NCBI GenBank assembly: GCA_016209665.1
Contig: JACQVT010000129.1
Coordinates: 1 to 7,444, forward strand
DNA length: 7,444 nucleotides
Reading direction: 5' to 3'
Source: Planctomycetota bacterium
GTDB lineage: Bacteria; Planctomycetota; Phycisphaerae; UBA1845; PWPN01
Both the position numbers and the translations under genes were made by a program. Under the pieces are notes generated by a model. The model did not search any database. It saw only the letters and a list, made by a program, of their open reading frames with translations, and had not been told where the DNA came from. This document shows, piece after piece, positions 1-6,384 of this stretch; position 1 is the stretch's first letter, and each line of letters begins with the position of its first letter.

Positions 1-1
1 C

Positions 2-616
2 GAGTTGTTGGGCGTGTCCGATCGGACAGAACGCGCGGAACTGATCGGCCGACTGTACGAGGCGACGGCCCTGCACTTCCGCGAGATTCGCGTCGTCGAG
101 ATTGAGAAGATGCGGCAACGGGCGAAGTCAAACAGCCGGCGATTCAGCGTGCATGACCTGGCCGCCGACATCTGGGACGCCGCCGAGTTTGAGGACGCCA
201 CGCCGCTGGCCGAGTGGGTCGGACAGCGGCCCGAATCGGACTCCGCCGTGATCATCTCCGAGGAGCGTCCGGCCATCCTTTCTCCGTCGCCCATGTTCGA
301 CCCGAACACTGTCTATTTCGGCAGGGACCGCGCGACCTACGTGGACTGCCAGTCCCGCGGCCAAGCGGAACTCGTCGCCCGCCTGGCCGGCCTGGGCGTC
401 ACCGGCGAGGTGAAGATCCCCGCCGGTCTCGAAGCGTGCCTCAAGCTCCTGGACCACGTCAACGTTCGCATGGCCAAGGCGGCAGCGCGGTTCAACGAAC
501 TGGCGGCGAGCCGCACCAGCGACGAGCGCGTCCGAGCACAGCTCGTCGAGGTGTTGGAACGCTGGTTTGTCTTGGGCCAGCAGGAAACGAAGCCCAGCGG
601 GATACCAGATGAATGA
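2..616 (+). CDS. Hypothetical protein, C-terminal part (5' end outside window)
   Basis: The reading frame is open from the first bases of the window to a TGA at 614-616. The first possible start codons (TTG at 5 and 8) have no ribosome binding site, so the gene probably begins upstream and only about 204 C-terminal residues are visible. The visible part is soluble, with no signal peptide or membrane segment. It begins with charged helical sequence (HFREIRVVEIEKMRQRAK). A middle segment contains PLAEWVGQRP and VYFGRDRATYVDC. It ends with a strongly helical section in which LVARLAGLG is followed by ARFNELAASRTSDER and LLERW-like sequence. I do not recognise the family with confidence. The tail is loosely reminiscent of C-terminal regions of large Eco57I-type methylase proteins, but no catalytic motif is present to test this. 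Its stop overlaps the start of the downstream sulfatase, so the two may be co-transcribed. That the gene is real is fairly sure; its function is unknown. Confidence 0.7.
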   Translation, partial: ELLGVSDRTERAELIGRLYEATALHFREIRVVEIEKMRQRAKSNSRRFSVHDLAADIWDAAEFEDATPLAEWVGQRPESDSAVIISEERPAILSPSPMFDPNTVYFGRDRATYVDCQSRGQAELVARLAGLGVTGEVKIPAGLEACLKLLDHVNVRMAKAAARFNELAASRTSDERVRAQLVEVLERWFVLGQQETKPSGIPDE

Positions 617-2090
617 CCGTCAAACCGACATGCGTTGTTCGCGGGCCAGGCTGCTCCGGCTGCCGCTGGTGACCGCCTTGCTGGTTGGCGTCCTGCCGCT
701 CACCGTCCGTGCGGAGCGGTCGGACGACCGCCCGAACGTCGTCATTCTGTTCGTCGATCAGCTTCGCTGGTCGGAGGTGGGCTGTTACGGCAACGCTGTG
801 GTCCGCACGCCCCATCTGGACAAGCTCGCCTCGGAGAGCTGTCGCTTCACCCTCGCGTTTACGAACTTCCCCTCGTGCTCGCCCGCCCGATCGACGCTGC
901 TGTCGGGCCGATACGCGAGATCGAACGGCGTCTACGCCAACCAGGACCGCGAGTCATCCCTAGCTCGCCCGACCAACCGCGATCCGACGTTGGCCGAGAC
1001 GCTGGCTGCCGCGGGCTACACCACTGCCATCATCGGCAAGTGGCACCTGACGCCGAGTCCCGAGACCCTCGGGTTCCAGACCGGGTGGACCGGCGGCTCG
1101 GGCGGTCCCGGCAACGGGTACATGCAAGGCTCGTGGAAGGGCGTCGGCGGTCGTGATGGCGACCACGCCTACGAAGGATACACCCTGGAACATCAGTCGG
1201 AACTGGCGGAGGGCTTTCTCCGGAAGCAGCGTGACCGCCCGTTCCTGCTCTATCTGGCTCCGACTCCGCCGCACATGCCGATCGCGTCGCTGCCCGACCG
1301 CTACAAGAAGATGTACGAGCCGGGGCAGATGCCGCTACGGCCGAACGTCTGGAAGGACGGCAAGCTGCCCTTCGACGAGCGATGGTTCAGCATCTACCTG
1401 GAGGCGATCCCGTCGGCCAAGTTGCCGCCCGACATCGATCTCCGCGACCTGTACGCCCTGTACTACGGGCAGGTCGCGGGCGTGGATGATTGGGTCGGGC
1501 GCGTCCTCAAGACGCTGCACGATCTGCAACTGGACAACAACACGATCGTGCTGTTCTCGTCCGACCACGGCGACCTGCTCGGCAGCCACCACCTGTTCAA
1601 CAAGAACTCGCACTACGATGAGTCGTGCCGCGTCCCGCTGATCGTGCGCTGGCCGCGCCGGATCAAGCCGGTGGTGCAGGACCGACAGATCATCAGCCAG
1701 GTGGATGTGATGCCCACGCTGCTCGATCTGTGCGGCGTGAAGGCTCCCGCCACGGTCCAGGGGACCTCGCTGGCCCCCGTGCTGCTCGGACGTGCTTCGA
1801 CGGTGGGCGAGAACGTGGCCTACATCGAGACGACGGCCAACGAGGGCGTGCGCACCACGCGGCACGTCTACTGGTGCGACCGCCGCAGGTTCGACCGCGA
1901 GCACCTGTTCGACGTGGATGAGGACCCCTACGAGATGAACGACCTGGTCCGCGATCCCGCCCAGACCGGCGTGCTACAGGACCTGCGAGCCAGGACGAAA
2001 GCCTGGCGGGAGCGGACGCCGTCCGTCCAGCCGGCGGACGAACCCGCGCCCAGTCGCCCTGCACGGCCCGCCTCGCGGTCCTCCACGTGA
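609..2090 (+). CDS. Secreted sulfatase (formylglycine-dependent, Cys-type)
   Basis: This 493-residue protein belongs to the type I sulfatase/alkaline phosphatase superfamily, which hydrolyses sulfate esters, often on polysaccharides, outside the cytoplasm. From ATG 609, residues 8-35 look like a Sec signal peptide: basic RCSRARLLR, a hydrophobic stretch, and a V-R-A cleavage site. The core follows with NVVILFVDQLRW, where D50 is a metal ligand. The sulfatase signature CSPARSTLLSGR starts at C90, the cysteine expected to become formylglycine. GKWH at 143-146 supplies the lysine and histidine. SSDHGD follows with D319 and H320, then FNKNSHYDES with K332. The length is typical of the family. Gln replaces the second Asp of the usual N-terminal DD pair, as is common in one branch of bacterial sulfatases. 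The C-terminal 25 residues are rich in Pro, Ala and Arg. ATG 609 is preferred because a GGGA lies six bases upstream; ATG 630 is the alternative. Maturation needs a formylglycine-generating enzyme, which is not in this window. The substrate cannot be predicted. Confidence 0.93.
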   Translation: MNDRQTDMRCSRARLLRLPLVTALLVGVLPLTVRAERSDDRPNVVILFVDQLRWSEVGCYGNAVVRTPHLDKLASESCRFTLAFTNFPSCSPARSTLLSGRYARSNGVYANQDRESSLARPTNRDPTLAETLAAAGYTTAIIGKWHLTPSPETLGFQTGWTGGSGGPGNGYMQGSWKGVGGRDGDHAYEGYTLEHQSELAEGFLRKQRDRPFLLYLAPTPPHMPIASLPDRYKKMYEPGQMPLRPNVWKDGKLPFDERWFSIYLEAIPSAKLPPDIDLRDLYALYYGQVAGVDDWVGRVLKTLHDLQLDNNTIVLFSSDHGDLLGSHHLFNKNSHYDESCRVPLIVRWPRRIKPVVQDRQIISQVDVMPTLLDLCGVKAPATVQGTSLAPVLLGRASTVGENVAYIETTANEGVRTTRHVYWCDRRRFDREHLFDVDEDPYEMNDLVRDPAQTGVLQDLRARTKAWRERTPSVQPADEPAPSRPARPASRSST

Positions 2091-2254
2091 TTCGCGCCGG
2101 CGTCAGCCGGGCCAGCCTCAACTTGTTCAATCGCAGAGCGACGAGGAATAGAAAGGCGCGCGGCTCATTCTGATGCTTGACTTCCGCCGCCATCCGCCCC
2201 AATTGAGCTGCGCCCCCTTTTGGCCGCCCGTCCGCTACACCACCCCTCGGATGT

Positions 2255-3022
2255 TCACAAGAACGCGAAACCGACGATCATGACGATCCCGAACAGGACG
2301 GTATTCGCGCCCGCGAGGTAGACCATGCTCGCGACAAAGCCCCGTGATACCCATTGAGCTGCGGGTGCGCTCTTGGCGGCAAGCGCAACGACAAACCCCA
2401 ACACGAAGTATAGCACCGACAGAATCCACCCGAGCATGCTCTGGAACAGGAAGCCGCCCCAGATGGCGGGGTAAGGTAGACTGCCGCTGCCCGACCAACG
2501 CACGTGGTAGCAGGCGAACCACTGACAAAGGACGCCCGACACAAGGAAAGTACAGGCGGCAACAATCTTTCCCGCGCGACGTTCGTCATAACCCGTGTCG
2601 CGGTCAGATTCCGTCGACTCATCGGCCAAATCTACTTCGACGGCCATGGTGCAGGAAGGCGCCCGAGATCCGCACTCAGGACGGTAATGGGAAGTACTGC
2701 CGCAGAGGCGATAGCCGCAGAAAGGACACACGGCCATCTCCCAAAGCCTCTCCCGAAGGACCACGCGCAGAGATCCGCAGTAGATTCGCAAACCCACCAA
2801 TGCCAGCAGGATTGCCAGGCCGCTCACGACCCAGGTCATCGCTTGTCCGAGGGACGCCTGAAGGCCCCAGGGCACAAGCGCAGCGACACCCCCAATGACC
2901 GTCAGGTATCCAGAGGTCCGGCCTGTCCTCGTGCGATTCAGGGTGGCGAAGCAGCCGCGCAGGGCCCGCCTGCCGGTCGGGTCGCTTGGGAAATGGCGGG
3001 CCTCGGGAAGCGGGTTAATCAC
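2255..3022 (-). CDS. Multi-pass membrane protein with internal zinc-ribbon-like motif
   Basis: This 255-residue protein has about five predicted membrane segments, near residues 38-58, 62-82, 150-171, 189-216 and 228-253. A hydrophilic loop of about 65 residues lies between segments two and three. That loop begins with a zinc-ribbon-like motif: C99-P-F-C102-G-Y-R-L-C107-G, then R114-P-E-C117-G. Such CPxCGYxLxG...CPECG motifs recur in uncharacterised planctomycete membrane proteins. Here the third expected cysteine is Arg114, so zinc binding may be lost or rescued by Cys107. After the ribbon the loop is acidic (VDLADESTESDRD). The GTG start is set by a GGAGG nine bases upstream. There is no signal peptide beyond the first membrane segment. 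The gene stands alone, convergent with the sulfatase and divergent from cinA. Its function is unknown. Hydrophobic periodicity, the motif and the strong ribosome binding site make the gene itself credible. Confidence 0.82.
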   Translation of the reverse strand: MINPLPEARHFPSDPTGRRALRGCFATLNRTRTGRTSGYLTVIGGVAALVPWGLQASLGQAMTWVVSGLAILLALVGLRIYCGSLRVVLRERLWEMAVCPFCGYRLCGSTSHYRPECGSRAPSCTMAVEVDLADESTESDRDTGYDERRAGKIVAACTFLVSGVLCQWFACYHVRWSGSGSLPYPAIWGGFLFQSMLGWILSVLYFVLGFVVALAAKSAPAAQWVSRGFVASMVYLAGANTVLFGIVMIVGFAFL

Positions 3023-3031
3023 AGGGCGCTA

Positions 3032-3036
3032 CCTCC
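3032..3036 (-). promoter_or_regulatory. Ribosome binding site for the membrane protein gene
   Basis: On the minus strand this reads GGAGG, nine bases before the GTG at 3022-3020. It is the strongest Shine-Dalgarno match in this part of the window. It supports both the choice of the GTG start and the coding strand over the plus-strand open frame that overlaps this gene. Confidence 0.75.
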
Positions 3037-3307
3037 ACAAGCGTCAGTCTGGATAACGCCCGACCTGATCGTGCAGACACGCATCCCTTTTATCAGAAGT
3101 CTGGACGAAAGTCGATGGATAACCACCCCACAGGCCGCGAGCACCCGCAGCCCTTCGGCGCGCTCGTTTCCCGTTCAGAATCCAGGCCGGCGAGGCGTTT
3201 ATCGATGGGTTGGCTGGTCCTATTGCGGCACCCGGTCACGGCCCGGCCGGTGGTCCGATGAACCTGAGTCGCCGAGTGCAAACCGATTCGCCAGTCCACG
3301 GCCCTCG

Positions 3308-3357
3308 GGACAGTCGGGCCCACCTCGGGAGATGGTTGGTCGTTCGGCCCACTGTCC
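3308..3357. repeat. Imperfect inverted repeat upstream of cinA
   Basis: The left arm GGACAGTCGGGCC (3308-3320) pairs with the right arm GGCCCACTGTCC (3346-3357), apart from one unpaired C at 3315. The loop is about 25 bases. A short direct repeat, CCTCGGGA, occurs at 3303-3310 and again at 3323-3330, overlapping the left arm and loop. The right arm ends 16 bases before the cinA ATG. The structure could be an mRNA leader hairpin or an operator. No function is known to me. Confidence 0.5.
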
Positions 3358-3373
3358 GCTACGCTGTTGGGTC

Positions 3374-4618
3374 ATGGACGCGATCATCATCAGCGTCGGA
3401 AACGAGCTGACGGCCGGGCAGACCGTCGACACCAACACGGCCTGGCTGTCCCAGCGACTGGCTGAGATCGGCGCCCACGTCACCCTGCACGTGACCGTGG
3501 CCGACGAGGTTGCCCCGCTCGAGCGCGAAATCCGCCGGGCGTGCGAGCTGGCCGACGTCGTGCTCATCACCGGCGGCCTCGGCCACACCGAGGACGACCT
3601 GACCCGCGAAGCCCTGGCCACCGTCCTGGGCGTCGGCCTGGAACTCAACGAGCGGTGCCTCGAACGGATCCGGGCCTACTTCACGCAGCGCCAGCGGCCG
3701 ATGCCCCAGGCCAACACCGGCCAGGCGATGTTCCCCATCGGCAGCACGCCGATCGACAACACGTGCGGGACCGCCCCGGGCATCCGAGCGGCGTTTGGCC
3801 GGGCGACGATCTACGTGATGCCGGGCGTGCCCCGCGAGATGCAGGTCATGTACGAGCGGGACGTGGGGCCGGAACTGCAAGGCCGCGCCGCCGGGGCGGT
3901 CATCCTGGCCCGCACCATCCAGACGTTCGGGGCCGGCGAATCCGAGATCGGCGAGCGCATTCGCGACCTGATGTCGCGCGGCCGCAACCCCACCGTCGGC
4001 ACCACGGCCCAGCAGGCAGTCATCGGCGTGCGCATCCACGCCGCCGGCGCCGGCCGCACCGAGGCCGAGCACTTGCTCGAACGCACCGCCGCCGAGATCA
4101 AGTCGCGACTGGGCCCCCTGGTGTTCGGCGAGGACGACGACACGCTGTGGAGCGTCGTCACCCGGCAACTGATCGCCGCCGGCAAGAAGCTCTCGACCGC
4201 CGAGTCCTGCACCGGCGGCCTGATCGCCGCCAGCATCACCGACACGCCCGGGAGCAGCGCGTGCTTCATCGACGGTGTCGTGACCTACTCGAACGCGGCC
4301 AAGACCCGCCTACTCGCCGTGCCCGCCGACCTGATCGCCGCCCACGGCGCCGTCAGCCGCCCGGTCGCCGAGGCCATGGCCCACAACTGCCGCCGGCTCA
4401 GCGGCAGCGACTACGCCATCAGCGTCACTGGCATCGCCGGCCCCAGCGGCGGCACACCGGAGAAGCCCGTCGGGCTCGTCTACATCGGCCTGGCCGACGG
4501 CGGCCGCTGCGACGTGCACGAAGTGCGCCTCGGCTCGTTCCTCACCCGGTCGGAAATCCGCGACCGGGCCCGCAAGTACGCCCTCAACCTGCTGCGGCTG
4601 CGACTGATGGGCCGCTGA
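3374..4618 (+). CDS. cinA: CinA family protein (MoCF-like domain plus nicotinamide-nucleotide amidohydrolase domain)
   Basis: This 414-residue protein has the full two-domain CinA architecture and the usual length. The N-terminal MoaB/MogA-like domain (about 1-170) starts SVGNELTAGQTVDTNTAWL and contains ITGGLGHTEDDLTREAL at about 65-81. In the usual GLGPT motif, His71 here replaces Pro. GTAPGI and MPGVPREM follow. In characterised homologues this domain hydrolyses ADP-ribose-type pyrophosphates. The C-terminal PncC-like domain (about 255-410) carries STAESCTGG at 274-282, FIDGVVTYSNAAK at 298-310 and TGIAGP at 352-357. This domain deamidates nicotinamide mononucleotide to nicotinate mononucleotide in pyridine nucleotide salvage. 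Ser278, Tyr305 and Lys310 are the likely active-site positions by family comparison. The protein is cytoplasmic, with no signal peptide. The ATG is chosen because the family homology begins exactly there, although no clear Shine-Dalgarno sequence precedes it. It stands alone, divergent from the upstream gene and convergent with the PilZ gene. A link to DNA uptake is known for some species' cinA, but nothing here supports it. Confidence 0.95.
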   Translation: MDAIIISVGNELTAGQTVDTNTAWLSQRLAEIGAHVTLHVTVADEVAPLEREIRRACELADVVLITGGLGHTEDDLTREALATVLGVGLELNERCLERIRAYFTQRQRPMPQANTGQAMFPIGSTPIDNTCGTAPGIRAAFGRATIYVMPGVPREMQVMYERDVGPELQGRAAGAVILARTIQTFGAGESEIGERIRDLMSRGRNPTVGTTAQQAVIGVRIHAAGAGRTEAEHLLERTAAEIKSRLGPLVFGEDDDTLWSVVTRQLIAAGKKLSTAESCTGGLIAASITDTPGSSACFIDGVVTYSNAAKTRLLAVPADLIAAHGAVSRPVAEAMAHNCRRLSGSDYAISVTGIAGPSGGTPEKPVGLVYIGLADGGRCDVHEVRLGSFLTRSEIRDRARKYALNLLRLRLMGR

Positions 4619-4714
4619 TCCCACCACCGGGGCAGGATCGCGAAATGACTCCTTCCGCCTTCCAACTCGAGGAGCACGGATCTTCAGACCGACTGTGGGA
4701 GGCTTCATGATTGT

Positions 4715-4796
4715 CCGAACCGCGACCGTGAGGGAGCGGAATCCTCCCCCCCGGGTGTTCTCCGCTTTCGTCCGCTTGCTCACGGGCGCGGTTCGG
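4715..4796. repeat. Large REP-like imperfect palindrome in convergent spacer
   Basis: Two 26-base arms, at 4715-4740 and 4771-4796, are reverse complements at 23 of 26 positions. Each begins or ends with the outer hexamer CCGAAC/GTTCGG. The 30-base centre includes a C-run (4745-4752) and a further TCCGCTTTCG at 4761-4770 that resembles the start of the right arm. The left arm carries ACCGCGACCGTGAGGGAGCG, which resembles dispersed intergenic palindromes I associate with planctomycete and related genomes; this is recollection, not a search result. The element fills the spacer between the convergent cinA and PilZ genes, 96 bases after one stop and 22 bases beyond the other. A transcript from either strand could form a long stem. 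It may therefore help end transcription, though no T-run follows. No tRNA-like or transposase sequence is attached. The rest of the spacer (4619-4714 and 4797-4818) shows nothing recognisable. Confidence 0.75.
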
Positions 4797-4818
4797 AAAG
4801 ACCTGCTCACGCACGCTA

Positions 4819-5298
4819 TCAGACCCAGGTTCGGGTGGCCTGGATGGAGCTTCTCAGCCAGTCAAGGTTCCGCAGTGCCAGGGCAGGATCGCTGGAGAAG
4901 ACCGGCTGCCGCCCGGCGCACTTCAGGGCGATGCCGACTTCGTGGTATCCTCGGCCGGCATATCGAGCGAACTGCACGACCCCCGCCATGAACATGATGG
5001 GTTGGTTGGGCAACTGGAGTTCGACCTCGATGGCCTCGCCGCTGCGGAAGACGTGCTTGACGAGGATTCCCAAACCGCCGCGGGACAGGTTACGGGTCCG
5101 GCCGGCCAATGACACGACCTCGGTGCCGGCCGGTGACAGGAACCGGACGGTGCAGTTGGCCCGGAAGGCGTAGCGGGGGTACTTGCGCTGGCATACCCAA
5201 TACCCCTCCGCCTGTTCGCCGACGTGCTGCTGGCGCCCCTTGGTGTCCAGTTCTTCGAGGAGTTCGTCGAGCGTCTGTCGTTCGATATCGGTCCTCAT
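4819..5298 (-). CDS. PilZ domain protein (probable cyclic-di-GMP receptor)
   Basis: From the ATG at 5298-5296 the protein has 159 residues. A short acidic helix comes first (DIERQTLDELLEELDTKG, 4-21), followed by a single PilZ domain at about 36-140. Both hallmark binding motifs are intact: the arginine motif R38-K-Y-P-R42 and N70-L-S-R-G-G75 (D/NxSxxG). These residues normally contact cyclic-di-GMP, so binding is likely. The protein is cytoplasmic, with no effector domain, so it would act by binding a partner. An upstream ATG at 5343 would add 15 residues (MLTGVFTAGAWDGST). That start has no purine-rich binding site, whereas GGGA lies ten bases before the inner ATG, so the shorter form is preferred. 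It is transcribed away from the lipoprotein/ATPase pair. The partner and process are unknown; pilus or secretion control is a guess from proximity. Confidence 0.88.
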   Translation of the reverse strand: MRTDIERQTLDELLEELDTKGRQQHVGEQAEGYWVCQRKYPRYAFRANCTVRFLSPAGTEVVSLAGRTRNLSRGGLGILVKHVFRSGEAIEVELQLPNQPIMFMAGVVQFARYAGRGYHEVGIALKCAGRQPVFSSDPALALRNLDWLRSSIQATRTWV

Positions 5299-5491
5299 CG
5301 TCGAACCGTCCCACGCACCCGCTGTGAATACCCCAGTCAGCATCGGCTTGGCCGGGGGGCCGAATTAGCCCGGGCCGGACCGAGCGCCCGGAATTCAGAC
5401 CCGCCTGCCCCGGGAACGCCCGGTAACCGCCCCAGGGTGTCCGCGTGGCGGCCGTGACCAGGGTCCATCCCCCCCGGAAGTGGCGGGTTCG

Positions 5492-5518
5492 TTTACAACG
5501 CGGCCCACGGCTGATAAC
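5492..5518 (+). promoter_or_regulatory. Candidate promoter for the lipoprotein/ATPase operon
   Basis: TTTACA at 5492-5497 matches the -35 consensus at five of six positions. GATAAC at 5513-5518 matches the -10 consensus at four of six. The spacing is 15 bases, shorter than the ideal 17. It lies in the only AT-richer patch of the spacer and would give a leader of about 110 bases before the GTG at 5638. This is a weak, pattern-only call; an alternative sigma factor site would be missed. Confidence 0.25.
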
Positions 5519-5625
5519 TTGCTCAGTGGAATGCTCGCCCAGGACGGCTTGCGGCTTTTCCGGGCGGATGGCGGGGCCGCCGACGGCGACGCATGGGATG
5601 GCTGCCGATACGGGCGTCCGGCAAC

Positions 5626-5630
5626 GGAGA
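5626..5630 (+). promoter_or_regulatory. Ribosome binding site for the lipoprotein gene
   Basis: GGAGA lies seven bases before the GTG at 5638. It decides the start: the upstream ATG at 5593 in the same frame has no such site and would put 15 non-hydrophobic residues before the signal peptide. Confidence 0.7.
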
Positions 5631-5637
5631 AACTGGC

Positions 5638-6363
5638 GTGCGCGATCAGAAACGGCTCACACTGACGGCAACTCTCGCGGCAATGGCAATCATGCCGGGG
5701 TGCGGGGGCTCGGAGTATGGACCGGTGCCGCGAGTGCCAGCCCTGGAGCGGCACGTGATCGCCGCGGGGCCGTCGGCAGGGGCATCCCTGAATCTGCCCG
5801 ACAACCGCGGTTTCAACGTCCACATCAAGCAGAGCAGCCAGGATCTGGGTCCCGCCGGCGAGGCCCGCGGGGAGTCCCTGGCGACGCCGGAGGGTAAGGC
5901 CCTTGCCGCCGCCGAAGCAGCCAAGGGCGGCTCGGCCAAGGCGGAGTTCAAGCTCGGGCATCGGATCGACAACCACGCCGGGACCGCCCAGATGATGACG
6001 GCGGAAATCTCGTTCGCGATCAACCAGAACATGGAGGCCTCCGCGGTTCCGGCCCCGGGCACGCTGGCCAAGGCCAACCTGTACCTCGTGGTGATCGACT
6101 CGCACAAACGCGTCGTGAGCAAGACGACGCTCGTGCAGGCCACCACGGATGACAGCGTGGGCAGCGCCGCCAGCCCGCAGGAGCGTCATCTGACCGCGCG
6201 GCTGGAGTCCGGAGAGTCCTACGACGTCGTCCTGTACGGTCAGGTGGAAGCCGCCGCCGCCGCCGACCAGACGTCCTCGGCCCGGATCGGAGTGGACCAG
6301 CTCAAGATGGCATTGACGTTCTCGGCCGTCACCACCCGGCCGGCGGCCCCGGCCGATTCGTGA
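5638..6363 (+). CDS. Predicted lipoprotein of unknown function
   Basis: The protein has 241 residues from GTG 5638. It starts with a basic segment (RDQKR) and a hydrophobic stretch (LTLTATLAAMAI), then a lipobox-like MPGC with the lipidation cysteine at C22. GGSEYG follows, so Gly rather than Asp is at +2, compatible with outer-membrane sorting by the enterobacterial rule. Residues 25-115 look flexible, rich in Gly, Ala, Ser and Lys. Residues 118-225 alternate polar and hydrophobic residues (AEISFAINQN, KANLYLVVIDSHKRVV, SYDVVLYGQVE, KMALTFSAV), which suggests a beta-sandwich. I do not recognise the family. Only 21 bases separate its stop from the ATG of the FHA-ATPase gene on the same strand, so the two are probably co-transcribed and may share an envelope machine. 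An upstream in-frame ATG at 5593 is possible but less likely. Confidence 0.83.
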   Translation: MRDQKRLTLTATLAAMAIMPGCGGSEYGPVPRVPALERHVIAAGPSAGASLNLPDNRGFNVHIKQSSQDLGPAGEARGESLATPEGKALAAAEAAKGGSAKAEFKLGHRIDNHAGTAQMMTAEISFAINQNMEASAVPAPGTLAKANLYLVVIDSHKRVVSKTTLVQATTDDSVGSAASPQERHLTARLESGESYDVVLYGQVEAAAAADQTSSARIGVDQLKMALTFSAVTTRPAAPADS

Positions 6364-6375
6364 TACAATGGTGTC

Positions 6376-6379
6376 GAGG
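6376..6379 (+). promoter_or_regulatory. Ribosome binding site for the FHA-ATPase gene
   Basis: GAGG lies five bases before the ATG at 6385. The site falls in the 21-base gap after the lipoprotein stop, and it fixes the start at the first residue before the FHA fold. Confidence 0.6.
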
Positions 6380-6384
6380 TCCAT

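Larger units (their letters stand above)
3023..3373. other. Divergent intergenic spacer between membrane protein gene and cinA
   Basis: This 351-base spacer separates two divergently transcribed genes, so promoters for both should lie here. I see no convincing -35/-10 pair. AT-richer patches occur at about 3085-3125 (TTTTATCAGAAG, GATGGATAACC) and could hold a promoter for either direction. The plus-strand frame is open throughout and continues into cinA. Its translation is rich in Arg, Ser and Pro and does not resemble a CinA N-terminus, so I treat it as non-coding. The right end holds an inverted repeat at 3308-3357, listed separately. Confidence 0.6.
5299..5637. other. Divergent intergenic spacer between PilZ gene and lipoprotein gene
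   Basis: This 339-base spacer must hold the start signals for the PilZ gene on one strand and the lipoprotein/ATPase pair on the other. The left half is very GC-rich, with several CCCGG/CCGGG clusters (5345-5440) that may fold but form no single clear hairpin. An AT-richer patch at 5488-5525 contains the only promoter-like sequence I could pick out, listed separately. Open frames crossing the spacer have no family resemblance or binding sites. I see no riboswitch, repeat array or small gene. Confidence 0.55.

Noticed and set aside
2097..2110. Small perfect hairpin (CCGGC, GTCA loop, GCCGG) just after the sulfatase stop, considered as a terminator
   Set aside because: The stem is only five base pairs and no T-run follows, so it is not a convincing intrinsic terminator.
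1693..2202. A minus-strand frame starting near 2202 and running into the sulfatase, with a mildly protein-like start (MAAEVKHQNEPRAFLFLVAL)
   Set aside because: Most of it is antisense to the sulfatase and turns into Arg/Pro-rich shadow sequence. No binding site or family resemblance was found.
2504..3373. Plus-strand open frame continuous with cinA, which would give a 704-residue protein
   Set aside because: The extra 290 residues are Arg/Pro/Ser-rich low-quality sequence that overlaps the minus-strand membrane protein gene, which has a strong binding site. CinA homology and normal family length begin at 3374.
3541..4710. A 389-residue plus-strand frame inside and beyond cinA
   Set aside because: It is extremely Arg/Pro/His-rich, a typical frame-shifted shadow of the GC-rich cinA gene, with no domain.
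6361..6369. TGATACAAT resembling an extended -10 box at the lipoprotein stop codon
   Set aside because: No -35 element lies at a suitable distance, and the resulting leader would be only a few bases long. Co-transcription with the lipoprotein gene is simpler.
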